Shown piece by piece: positions 53,901 through 64,000 of a stretch of DNA of 64,000 bases. Every line of letters begins with the position of its first letter. Position 1 is the first letter of the stretch. The notes beneath the pieces are model-generated. The model was not told where the DNA came from. It searched no databases and worked only from the letters and a program-made list of their open reading frames with translations. A program made the translations under genes and the position numbers. Origin of the DNA: Anaeramoeba ignava (Eukaryota; Metamonada; Anaeramoebidae); the NCBI GenBank assembly GCA_028826165.1, contig JAPDFW010000117.1, positions 112,487 to 176,486 of the forward strand, read 5' to 3'.

Positions 53901-54788
53901 TTTTGTATTTTTGTTTTTCAAAGCAATATGTAAAGGTATTTCATTTTCATTGTTTTTTGAATTAATATTAGAACCTTTATCAATTAATAATTCAATAATT
54001 TCATTTGGATATTTGTTTTCCAAAGCAATATGTAAAGGAATATGATTAAATTGAGTTTTTGAATTAATATCAGAACCTTTGGAAATTAATAATTCAATAA
54101 TTTCTTTTGGATTTTTATATCTCAAAGCAATATGTAAAGGTATTTCATTTTTATTATTTTTTAAATTAATATCAGAACATTTGGAAATTAATAATTCAAT
54201 AATTTCTTTTGGATTTTTGTATCTCAAAGCAAAATTTAAAGGTATTTCATTTTCATTGTTTTTTGAATTAATATCAGAACCTTTTTCAATTAATAATTTA
54301 ATAATTTCTTTTGGATTTTTGTATCTCAAAGCAATATGTAAAGGTATTTCATTCCATTTGTTTTTTAAATTAATATCAGAACCTTTTTCAATTAATAATT
54401 CAATAATTTCTTTTGGGTTGTTGTATCTCAAAGCAATATGTAAAGGTATTTCATTCCATTTGTTTTTTGAATTAATATCAGAACCTTTTTCAATTAATAA
54501 TTCAATAGTTTCATTTGGATATTTATTGATAAGTGCAGAATGTAAAGAATTGTTTCTATTTTTATCAATCCAATTTAAATTTGTTTGTTTTTCAATAAGT
54601 TTTTTAATAATTTCATTTGTTGATTTGTTTTTAAATGAATAATTAAGAAAAGGTTCATTTTCTTTTTCTAATTGTTCTGTTGTTTGTAAAGTTTTAATTG
54701 AATCAAAAAATTCCAAATCATTTTTTAGAATTGCTTCATAAACTTGCAATAAGTCAGAGAAGGATTGCAAAAAATTGGTGGAATTCAT
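50953..54788 (-). CDS. Ankyrin/double-BTB protein, family B copy 1, one frame break
   Basis: The ATG at 54788 starts MNSTNFLQSFSDLLQVYEAI. After a cap (about 100 residues) come about 30 ankyrin repeats of 33 residues (consensus SKNNENEIPLHIALRNKYPK then EIIELLIEKGSDIN), followed by two BTB-like domains: EFTDIEIQSSDGFKFQVNKQ, and VHKLILTIRSYLFKGMFLNV with HDYSGKSFETIQQLIYFLYY. It ends LILEDLQNKN. One missing T in a homopolymer near 52425 breaks the frame; repaired, the protein is about 1,278 residues. Same fold and order as family A, but a different repeat consensus and no CaaX-like end. CUL3-adaptor or scaffold role is inferred from BTB plus ankyrin only. Confidence 0.83.
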
Positions 54789-54859
54789 TTTATTATTTTT
54801 GTTTTGAAATAAAAAGAAAAAAAATGAAAAAAGGAGAAAAAAGCAAAAAAAAAATTGAA

Positions 54860-57169
54860 TTAATTTTTGTTTTGTAAATCTTCCAAAATTAAATCAATTA
54901 TGGATTTTAAATTTAATTGATAATAATCTTTTAAATCAACATATTCTTCAATATTCTCTTTACTTAATTTTGTTTCATCAATTTTATCATGATAAAGAAA
55001 ATAAATTAATTGTTGAATTGTTTCAAATGATTTTCCTGAATAATCATGAACTTGATTAGATGAATCATTAACATTTAAAAACATTCCTTTAAATAAATAA
55101 CTTCTTATTATTAATATTAATTTATGAACTTTAATTTCTTTTTCTTCGCAAATTATTGCAAAATCTTTGGTTTCTTCTTGTTGATAAAATTTATGGAAAT
55201 CTTTTAATATTCCTTTTATTCCTTCTTTTTCTTTAATCCAATTTGAATCAAATCCAATTTCTTTGAAAAATCATAAATCAAAAGTTTTTGAAATTGTTTT
55301 TTTTCGTTTTCAATTTCATTTAAAATTAATTCTTGTTCTTTTTTTTCTTTTTTAAATTCAATTTCATTTGAAAATAAAAATTGAAAATTTGGATTATTTT
55401 CTGATTCTTTTTGAATAAATTGATTATTAAATTTTTCAATAAATTTATCAAAATCAATAAATCCTGTATAAAGAAAATTTAATGCAAATTGAATAATTTC
55501 TTTTGATTTTCTTCTGCAAATATTTATAAATCTTGTTAAAATTGTTTTATTATTATCAAATCTAATTAATAAAATTTGTTTATTAACTTGAAATTTGAAT
55601 CCATCACTACTTTTGAATCTCAATATCTGTAAAATCATTTGATTTCAAAAAATTGTTTAAATCATCATTAAATGAATAAATTTTTGGAAATAAATCAATC
55701 ATTTCTTGATATATCTCATTTTGTTTCAATTCAAAAATATTCAAATCTCTCAATAACATAATTTTAATTTCATTTGGATATTTGTTTTGGAATGTAATAT
55801 GTAAAGGTATTTCATTCCATTTATTTTTTGAATTAATATCAGAACCTTTGGAAATTAATAATTTAATAATTTCTTTTGGATATTTATTTTCCAAAGCAAT
55901 ATGTAAAGGTATTTCATTTAGATTATTTTTTGAATTAATATCAGAACCTTTGGAAATTAATAATTCAATAATTTCTTTTGTATTTTTATTTTTCAAGCCA
56001 ACATATAAAGGTATTTCATTTAGATCATTTTTTAAATTAATATTAGATCCTTTATCAATTAATAATTCAATAATTTCTTTTGGATATTTGTATTTCAAAG
56101 CAATATGTAAAGGAATTTCATTCCATTTGTTTTTTGAATTAATATCAGAATCTTTGGAAATTAATAATTCAATAATTTCTTTTGTATTTTTATATCTCAA
56201 AGCAATATGTAAAGGTATTTCATTCCATTTGTTTTTTGAATTAATATCAGAACCTTTTTCAATTAATAATTCAATAATTTCTTTTGTATTTTTGTTTCTT
56301 AAAGCAATATATAAAGGTATTTCATTTTCATTGTTTTTTGAATTAATATCAGAACCTTTGGAAATTAATAATTCAATAATTTCTTTTGGATATTTATTTT
56401 TCAAAGCAATATGTAAAGGTGTTTCATTTATATAATTTTTTGAATTAATATCAGAACATTTGGAAATTAATAATTCAATAATTTCTTTTGGATTTTGATT
56501 TTTCAAAGCAATATGTAAAGATAATACATTTTCATTATTTTTTGAATTAATATCAGAACCTTTGGGAATTAATAATTCAATAATTTCTTTTGGATTGTTG
56601 TATATCAAAGCAATATGTAAAGGTATTTCATTTTCATTGTTTTTTAAATTAATATCAGAACCTTTTTCAATTAATAATTCAATAATTTTTTTTGGATATT
56701 TATTTCTCAAAGCAATATGTAAAGGTATTTCATTTTGATTATTTTTTGAATTAATATCAGAACCTTTTTCAATTAATAATTTAATAATTTCTTTTGGGCT
56801 TTTATTTTTCAAAGCAATGTGTAAAGGTATTTCATTTTCATTGTTTTTTAAATTAATATCAGAACCTTTGGAAATTAATAATTCAATAATTTCATTTGGA
56901 TATTTGTTTTTCAAAGCAGAATGTAAAGAATTGTTTCTATTTTTATCAATCCAATTTAAATTTGTTTGTTTTTCAATAAGTTTTTTAATAATTTTATTTG
57001 TTGATTTGTTTTTAAATGAATAATTAAGAAAAGGTTCATTTTCTTTTTCAAATTGTTCTGTTGTTTGTAAATCTGGAATCAAATCAAAAAATTTCAAATC
57101 TTTTTTTAGAATTGATTCATAAACTTGTTTTAATTTATAATTCAAAACAATAGGATTATTGAAACTCAT
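54860..57169 (-). CDS. Ankyrin/double-BTB protein, family B copy 2, two frame breaks
   Basis: The ATG at 57169 starts MSFNNPIVLNYKLKQVYESI. It has a cap, only about 14 ankyrin repeats, and then both BTB-like domains. An extra T near 55615 ends the first frame at TDIEIQK instead of continuing into SSDGFKFQVNKQ. A missing T near 55273 breaks it again in IYDFSKKLDL, where the copies read a Phe-Lys-Glu/Phe-Glu-Gln sequence. Past that, FHKFYQQEETKDF and the second BTB run to LEDLQNKN at 54860. The two indels cancel. Either a working short paralogue with two assembly errors or an early pseudogene. Confidence 0.75.
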
Positions 57170-57246
57170 TTTATTCTTTTTTTGTTTTGAAATGAAAAAA
57201 AATGGAAAAATGAAAAAAAATGAAAAAAAAATGAAAAAAAATGGAA

Positions 57247-60200
57247 TTATTTTTCTGAAAAAGATTTGGAATAAAAATCAAGTAAATAAGATCCTAAAAT
57301 TGATTTTAAATTTAATTGATAAAAATCTTTTAAATCAACATATTCTTCAATATTCTCTTTACTTAATTTTGTTTCATCAATTTTATCATAATAAAGAAAA
57401 TAAATTAATTGTTGAATTGTTTCAAATGATTTTCCTGAATAATCATGAACTTGATTTGATGAATCATTAACATTTAATAAAAACATTCCTTTAAATAAAT
57501 AACTTCTTATTATTAATATTAATTTATGAACTTTAATTTCTTTTTCTTCGCAAATTATTGTAAAATCTTTGGTTTCTTCTTGTTGATAAAATTTATGAAA
57601 ATCTTTTAATATTCCTTTTATTCCTTCTTTTTCTTTAATCCATTTTAAATCAAATCCTGTTTGTTCAAATAAATCATAAATCAATCCTTTTTCAAAAATT
57701 TCATTTTCGTTTTCAATTTCATTTAAAATTAATTCTTGTTCTTTTTTTTCTTTTTTAAATTCAATTTCATTTGAAAATAAAAATTGAAAATTTGGATTAT
57801 TTTCTGATTCTTTTTGAATAAATTGATTATTAAATTTTTCAATAAATTTATCAAAATCAATAAATCCTGTATAAAGAAAATTTAATGCAAATTGAATAAT
57901 TTCTTTTGATTTTCTTCTGCAAATATTTATAAATCTTGTTAAAATTGTTTTATTATTATCAAATCTAATTAATAAAATTTGTTTATTAACTTGAAATTTG
58001 AATCCATCATTACTTTTAATTTCAATATCTGTAAAATCATTTGATTTCAAAAAATTGTTTAAATCATCATTAAATGAATAAATTTTTGGAAATAAATCAA
58101 TCATTTCTTGATATATCTCATTTTGTTTCAATTCAAAAATATTCAAATCTCTCAATAACATAATTTTAATTTCATTTGTATAATGATTTTTCAAAGCAAT
58201 ATGTAAAGGAATTTCATTCCAATCATTTTTTGAATTAATATCAGAACCTTTGGAAATTAATAATTCAATAATTTCTTTTGTATTTTGGTATTTCAAAGCA
58301 ATATGTAAAGATATTTCATTTAGATTATTTTTTGAATTAATATTAGAACCTTTGGAAATTAATAATTCAATAATTTCTTTTGAATATTGATTTTTCAAAG
58401 CAAAATGTAAAGGTATTTCATTTCTATTGTTTTTTGAATTAATATTAGAACCTTTGGAAATTAATAACTCAATAATTTCTTTTGGATTGTTGTATCTCAA
58501 AGCAAAATGTAAAGGTATTTCATTATCATTGTTTTTTAAATTAATATCAGAATCTTTGGAAATTAATAATTCAATAATTTCTTTTGTATATTTATTTCTC
58601 AAAGCAAAATGTAAAGGTATTTCATTTTCATTGTTTTTTGAATTAATATCAGAACCTTTTTCAATTAATAATTCAATAATTTCTTTTGGATTGTTGTTTT
58701 TCAAAGCAATATGTAAAGGTATTTCATTTTGATTATTTTTTGAATTAATATCAGAACCTTCGGAAATTAATAATTCAATAATTTCTTTTGGGTTTTTAAA
58801 TCTCAAAGCAATATGTAAAGGAGTTTCAAATATATTGTTTTTTGAATTAATATCAGAACCTTTTTCAATTAATAATTCAATAATTTCTTTTGGATATTGA
58901 TTTTCCAAAGCAATATATAAAGGTATTTCATTTCTATTATTTTTTGAATTAATATCAGAACCTTTTTCAATTAACAATTCAATAATTTCTTTTGTATTTT
59001 TATTTCTCAAAGCAAAATGTAAAGATATTTCATTTTGATAATTTTTTGAATTAATATCAGAACCTTTGGAAATTAATAATTCAATAATTTCTTTTGGATA
59101 ATGATTTTTTAAAGTATAATATAAAATTGATTGATTCCAATTGAATTTTGAATTAATATTAGAACCTTTGGAAATTAATAATTCAATAATTTCTTTTGAA
59201 TTTTTATATCTCAAAGCAAAATGTAAAGGAGTTTCAAATATATTGTTTTTTAAATTAATATCAGAACCTTTATCAATTAATAATTCAATAATTTCTTTTG
59301 GATATTTGCTTTCTAAAGCAAAATGTAAAGATATTTCATTTCTATTATTTTTTGAATTAATATTAGAACCTTTTTCAATTAACAATTCAATAATTTCTTT
59401 TGGGTTCTTGTTTTTCAAAGCAATATGTAAAGGTATTTCATTTTGATAATTTTTTAAATTAATATCAGAACCTTTGGAAATTAATAATTCAATAATTTCT
59501 TTTGGGTTGTTGTATCTCAAAGCAATATGTAAAGGTATTTCATTCCAATCATTTTTTGAATTAATATCAGAACCTTTGGAAATTAATAATTCAATAATTT
59601 CTTTTGTGTATTTATTGATAAGAGCAGAATGTAAAGGTATTTCATTCCATTTGGTTTTTGAATTAATATCAGAACTTTTGGAAATTAATAATTCAATAAT
59701 TTCTTTTGGATATTTATTTTCTAAAGCAAAATGTAAAGGTATTTCATTTTCATTATTTTTTGAATTAATATTAGATCCTTTTTCAATTAATAATTCAATA
59801 ATTTCTTTTGGATATTCATTTCTCAAAGCAATATGTAAAGGTATTTCATTCCATTTGGTTTTTGAATTAATATCAGATCCTTTTTCAATTAGCAATTCAA
59901 TAATTTCATTTGGATATTTATTTTCCAAAGAAATATGTAAAGGTATTTCTTTTTCATTGTTTTTTGAATTAATATTAGAACCTTTGGAAATTAATAATTC
60001 AATAATTTCATTTGGATATTTGTTGATAAGAGCAGAATGTAAAGAATTGTTTCTATTTTTATCAATCCAATTTAAATTTGTTTGTTTTTCAATAAGTTTT
60101 TTAATAATTTCATTTGTTGATTCGTTTTTAAATGAATAATTAAGAAAAGGTTCATTTTCTTTTTCAAATTGTTCTGTTGTTTGTAAATCTGGAATCAAAT

Positions 60201-60285
60201 CAAAAAATTTCAAATCTTTTTTTAGAATTGATTCATAAACTTGTTTTAATTTATAATTCAAAACAATAGGATTATTGAAACTCAT
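57247..60285 (-). CDS. Ankyrin/double-BTB protein, family B copy 3, intact
   Basis: About 1,012 residues from MSFNNPIVLNYKLKQVYESI with no frame break. The N-terminal cap is almost identical to that of copy 2. About 21 ankyrin repeats precede BTB 1 (FTDIEIKSNDGFKFQVNKQI), a Glu/Lys-rich linker, KEGIKGILKDFHKFYQQEET and BTB 2 (IKVHKLILIIRSYLFKGMFL). The end, LLDFYSKSFSEK, differs from copies 1 and 2. The longer frame from 60396 reads promoter T-runs and is rejected because the ATG at 60285 matches the copy 2 start. It lies 77 bp upstream of copy 2, with TCATTTTT elements in the gap. Confidence 0.87.
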   Translation of the reverse strand: MSFNNPIVLNYKLKQVYESILKKDLKFFDLIPDLQTTEQFEKENEPFLNYSFKNESTNEIIKKLIEKQTNLNWIDKNRNNSLHSALINKYPNEIIELLISKGSNINSKNNEKEIPLHISLENKYPNEIIELLIEKGSDINSKTKWNEIPLHIALRNEYPKEIIELLIEKGSNINSKNNENEIPLHFALENKYPKEIIELLISKSSDINSKTKWNEIPLHSALINKYTKEIIELLISKGSDINSKNDWNEIPLHIALRYNNPKEIIELLISKGSDINLKNYQNEIPLHIALKNKNPKEIIELLIEKGSNINSKNNRNEISLHFALESKYPKEIIELLIDKGSDINLKNNIFETPLHFALRYKNSKEIIELLISKGSNINSKFNWNQSILYYTLKNHYPKEIIELLISKGSDINSKNYQNEISLHFALRNKNTKEIIELLIEKGSDINSKNNRNEIPLYIALENQYPKEIIELLIEKGSDINSKNNIFETPLHIALRFKNPKEIIELLISEGSDINSKNNQNEIPLHIALKNNNPKEIIELLIEKGSDINSKNNENEIPLHFALRNKYTKEIIELLISKDSDINLKNNDNEIPLHFALRYNNPKEIIELLISKGSNINSKNNRNEIPLHFALKNQYSKEIIELLISKGSNINSKNNLNEISLHIALKYQNTKEIIELLISKGSDINSKNDWNEIPLHIALKNHYTNEIKIMLLRDLNIFELKQNEIYQEMIDLFPKIYSFNDDLNNFLKSNDFTDIEIKSNDGFKFQVNKQILLIRFDNNKTILTRFINICRRKSKEIIQFALNFLYTGFIDFDKFIEKFNNQFIQKESENNPNFQFLFSNEIEFKKEKKEQELILNEIENENEIFEKGLIYDLFEQTGFDLKWIKEKEGIKGILKDFHKFYQQEETKDFTIICEEKEIKVHKLILIIRSYLFKGMFLLNVNDSSNQVHDYSGKSFETIQQLIYFLYYDKIDETKLSKENIEEYVDLKDFYQLNLKSILGSYLLDFYSKSFSEK

Positions 60286-60286
60286 T

Positions 60287-63200
60287 TTATTCTTTTTTTG
60301 TTTTGAAATGAAAAAAAATGGAAAAATGAAAAAAAATGAAAAAAAAATGAAAAAAAATGGAATTATTTTTCTGAAAAGATTTGGAATAAAAATCAAGTAA
60401 ATAAGATCCTAAAATTGATTTTAAATTTAATTGATAAAAATCTTTTAAATCAACATATTCTTCAATATTCTCTTTACTTAATTTTGTTTCATCAATTTTA
60501 TCATAATAAAGAAAATAAATTAATTGTTGAATTGTTTCAAATGATTTTCCTGAATAATCATGAACTTGATTAGATGAATCATTAACACTTAAAAACATTC
60601 CTTTAAATAAATAACTTCTTATTATTAATATTAATTTATGAACTTTAATTTCTTTTTCTTCGCAAATTATTGTAAAATCTTTGGTTTCTTCTTGTTGATA
60701 AAATTTATGAAAATCTTTTAATATTCCTTTTATTCCTTCTTTTTCTTTAATCCATTTTAAATCAAACCCTGTTTGTTCAAATAAATCATAAATCAATCCT
60801 TTTTGAAATTGTTTTTTTTCGTTTTCAATTTCATTTAAAATTAATTCTTGTTCTTTTTTTTCTTTTTTAAATTCAATTTCATTTGAAAATAAAAATTGAA
60901 AATTTGGATTATTTTCTGATTCTTTTTGAATAAATTGATTATTAAATTTTTCAATAATATTATCAAAATCAATAAATCCTGTATAAAGAAAATTTAATGC
61001 AAATTGAATAATTTCTTTTGATTTTCTTCTGCAAATATTTATAAATCTTGTTAAAATTGTTTGATTATTATCAAATCTAATTAATAAAATTTGTTTATTA
61101 ACTTGAAATTTGAATCCATCATTACTTTTAATTTCAATATCTGTAAAATCATTTGATTTCAAAAAATTGTTTAAATCATCATTAAATGAATAAATTTTTG
61201 GAAATAAATCAATCATTTCTTGATATATCTTATTTTGTTTCAATTCAAAAATATTCAAATCTCTCAATAACATAATTTTAATTTCTTTTGTATATTGATT
61301 TTTCAAAGCATAATGTAAAGGTATTTCATTCCAATAATTTTTTGAATTAATATTAGAACCTTTGGAAATTAATAATTCAATAATTTCATTTGGATTTTGA
61401 TATTTCAAAGCAAAATGTAAAGGTGTTTCATTTTCATTATTTTTTGAATTAATATTAGAATCTTTGGAAATTAATAATTCAATAATTTCTTTTGAATATT
61501 TATTTCTCAAAGCAACATGTAAAGGTATTTCATTCCATTTATTTTTTGAATTAATATCAGAACCTTTGGAAATTAATAATTCAATAATTTCATTTGAATT
61601 TTTATTTTTAAAAGCATAATGTAAAGGTGTTTCATTTTGATTATTCTTTGAATTAATATCAGAACCTTTTTCAATTAATAATTCAATAATTTCTTTTGAA
61701 TTTTTATTTATCAAAGCAATATGTAAAGGTATTTCATTCCATTTATTTTTTGAATTAATATCAGAACCTTTTTCAATTAATAATTCAATAATTTCTTTTG
61801 GATATTTCTTTCTCAAAGCAACATGTAAAGGTATTTCATTCCATTTGGTTTTTGAATTAATATCAGAACCTTTGGAAATTAATAATTCAATAATTTCTTT
61901 TGAATTTTTGTATTTCAAAGCAATATGTAAAGGTATTTCATTCCTATTATTTTTTGAATTAATATTAGAACCTTTGGAAATTAATAATTCAATAATTTCT
62001 TTTGGATTTTGATATTTCAAAGCAATATGTAAAGGTGTTTCATTTTCATTATTTTTTGAATTAATATCAGAACCTTTTGAAATTAATGATTCAATAATTT
62101 CTTTTGCATATTGATATTTCAAAGCAATATGTAAAGGTATTTCATTTTCATTGTTTTTTGAATTAAGATTAGAACCTTTGGAAATTAATAATTCAATAAT
62201 TTCATTTGGATTTTGATTTATCAAAGCAATATGTAAAGGTATTTCATTTTGATTATTTTTTAAATTAATATCAGAACCTTTTTCAATTAATAATTCAATA
62301 ATTTCTTTTGAATATTTATTTCTCAAAGCAATATGTAAAGGTATTTCTTTTTCTTTGTTTTTTGAATTAATATCAGAACCTTTGGAAATTAATAATTTTA
62401 TGAATTCATTTCCAAATTTATATTCTTGCAACATCGTATGAAATAATGCCTGGTGATGATCTTTGGTTTTCAAATTAATATCAGAATCTTTGGAAATTAA
62501 TAATTCAATAATTTCTTTTGGATATTTATTTCTCAAAGCAATATGTAAAGGTGTTTCTTTTTGATTATTTTTTGAATTAATATCAGAACCTTTGGAAATT
62601 AATAATTCAATAATTTCTTTTGGATATTGATTTTCCAAAGCAATATATAAAGGAATATGATTAAATTGAGTTTTTGAATTAATATCAGATTCTTTGGAAA
62701 TTAATAATTCAATAATTTCTTGTGGATATTTATTTTTCAAAGCAATATGTAAAGATAATACATTTTGATTATTTTTTGAATTAATATCAGAACCTTTGGA
62801 AATTAATAATTCAATAATTTCTTTTGGATATTTATTTCTCAAAGCAATATGTAAAGGTATTTCATTTTCATTATTTTTTGAATTAATATCAGAACCTTTG
62901 GAAATTAATAATTCAATAATTTCTTTTGGATATTTGTTTCTCAAAGCAATATGTAAAGGTATTTCATTTTCATCATTTTTTGAATTAATATCAGAACCTT
63001 TGGAAATTAATAATTCAATAATTTCTTTTGGATATTCGTTTCTCAAAGCAATATGTAAAGGTATTTGATTTTGATCATTTTTTGAATTAATATCAGAACC
63101 TTTGGAAATTAATAATTCAATAATTTCATTTGGATATTTATTTCTCAAAGCAATATGTAAAGGTATTTCATTTTGATTATTTTTTGAATTAATATTAGAA

Positions 63201-64000
63201 CCTTTGGAAATTAATAATTCAATAATTTCATTTGGATTTTTATTTTTCAAAGCAATATGTAAAGGTATTTCATTTTCATCATTTTTTGAATTAATATCAG
63301 AACCTTTTTCAATTAGTAATTCAATAATTTCTTTTGAATTTTGATATTTCAAAGCAATATGTAAAGGTATTTCATTTTCATTGTTTTTTGAATTAATATC
63401 AGAACCTTTGGAAATTAACAATTCAATAATTTCTTTTGGATATTTATTTCTCAAAGCAATATGTAAAGGTATTTCATTTTGATTATTTTTTGAATTAATA
63501 TCAGAACCTTTGGAAATTAATAATTCAATAATTTCTTTTGAATATTTATTTCTCAAAGCAATATGTAAAGGTATTTCATTTTCATTATTTTTTGAATTAA
63601 TATCAGAACCTTTTTCAATTAATAATTCAATAATTTCTTTTGGATATTTATTTTTCAAAGCAAAATTTAAAGGTATTTCATTTTCATCATTTTTTGAATT
63701 AATATCAGAACCTTTGGAAATTAATAATTCAATAATTTCATTTGGATATTTATTTTTCAAAGCAATGTTTAAAGATAATACATTTTCAATATTTTTTGAA
63801 TTAATATCAGAACATTTGGAAATTAATAATTCAATAATTTCTTTTGGATATTCATTTCTCAAAGCAATATGTAAAGGTATTTCATTTTCATTATTTTTTG
63901 AATTAATATCAGAATCTTTGGAAATTAATAATTCAATAATTTCTTTTGGATATTTATATTTCAAAAACAGCCTTGAGTATTTCATTTTTCATTATTTTTG
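60287..64000 (-). CDS. Ankyrin/double-BTB protein, family B copy 4, 5' end outside the window
   Basis: At least 27 ankyrin repeats run in one frame from about 63975 to 61290, followed by both BTB-like domains. The gene enters from beyond the right edge: the last 40 bases (63960-64000) still resemble a repeat (KNNEKNE then ILKAVFE) but are out of frame with the rest. So a frame break lies close to the edge, and the ATG at 63985 is unlikely to be the true start. At the 3' end a one-base difference from copy 3 replaces SEK with QKNNSIFF and reads on through T-rich DNA to 60287, one base from the copy 3 start. One repeat near 62430 is irregular (KDHHQALFHTMLQEYKFGNE). Confidence 0.82.

Noticed and set aside
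60286-60396. Longer start for family B copy 3
   Set aside because: The extension is T-rich spacer; the ATG at 60285 matches the start of the neighbouring copy exactly.
51767-63068. Many plus-strand frames of 80-220 codons with a repeated FFELISEP/NNSIISFGY pattern
   Set aside because: These are antisense images of the 99-bp ankyrin repeats on the minus strand, not genes.
1-64000. tRNA or rRNA genes
   Set aside because: No GC-rich cloverleaf-sized island or B-box such as GGTTCGAATCC was seen outside coding sequence. TTCGAATCC at 44575 is part of the SEC11 coding end.

Overview
This is a eukaryotic nuclear window. Most multi-exon genes carry GT-AG introns that restore conserved reading frames, and the products are typical eukaryotic proteins: RNA polymerase III subunit RPC8, a PP2A B56 subunit, SEC11, NOSIP, TANGO6, RhoGAP, GRAM and BTB proteins. 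The DNA is extremely AT-rich. Hexanucleotide and 12-bp low-complexity repeats fill introns and intergenic gaps and also reach into coding sequence as Asn/Gln/Glu-rich tracts. Huge ankyrin-BTB families, Asn/Lys-rich proteins and dense gene packing suggest a free-living protist; an Anaeramoeba-like metamonad or other amoeba is my best guess. That is inference from style, not proof.

Layout. 1-9.4 kb: a cut gene (-), POLR3H/RPC25 (+), a small coiled-coil protein (+), a VPS9-domain Rab GEF (-), PSTK (-), an SH3-RhoGAP-SH3 protein (+) and a histidine phosphatase (-). 9.5-12.1 kb: a 12-bp satellite and NOSIP (-), whose 3' end is duplicated and decaying. 12.4-24 kb: three head-to-tail ankyrin/double-BTB genes (-), two of them recent duplicates with a polybasic CaaX-like C-terminus. 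24-30 kb: TANGO6/RTP1 (-) and a PP2A B56 subunit (+) share a promoter region. 30-42 kb: a spliced ankyrin-BTB gene (-), two tandem TMBIM genes (+), a MoeB/ThiF-like E1 with a 14-nt exon (+), selenocysteine lyase (-) and a two-domain coactosin-like protein (+). 42-51 kb: a PAQR receptor (-), SEC11 (-), a coiled-coil GRAM protein (+) and a REXO-type exonuclease (-). 51-64 kb: four more tandem ankyrin-BTB genes (-), the last cut by the window edge.

Themes. PSTK and selenocysteine lyase together suggest that the organism makes and recycles selenocysteine. Seven genes of two related ankyrin/double-BTB families occupy nearly 25 kb, built from about 99-bp repeat units that appear to expand and exchange. 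Several copies carry single-base frameshifts, mostly in homopolymers, which could be long-read assembly errors or real decay. Exon limits were derived by hand from GT/AG sites and phase, checked against remembered family sequences; no search or transcript data was available.
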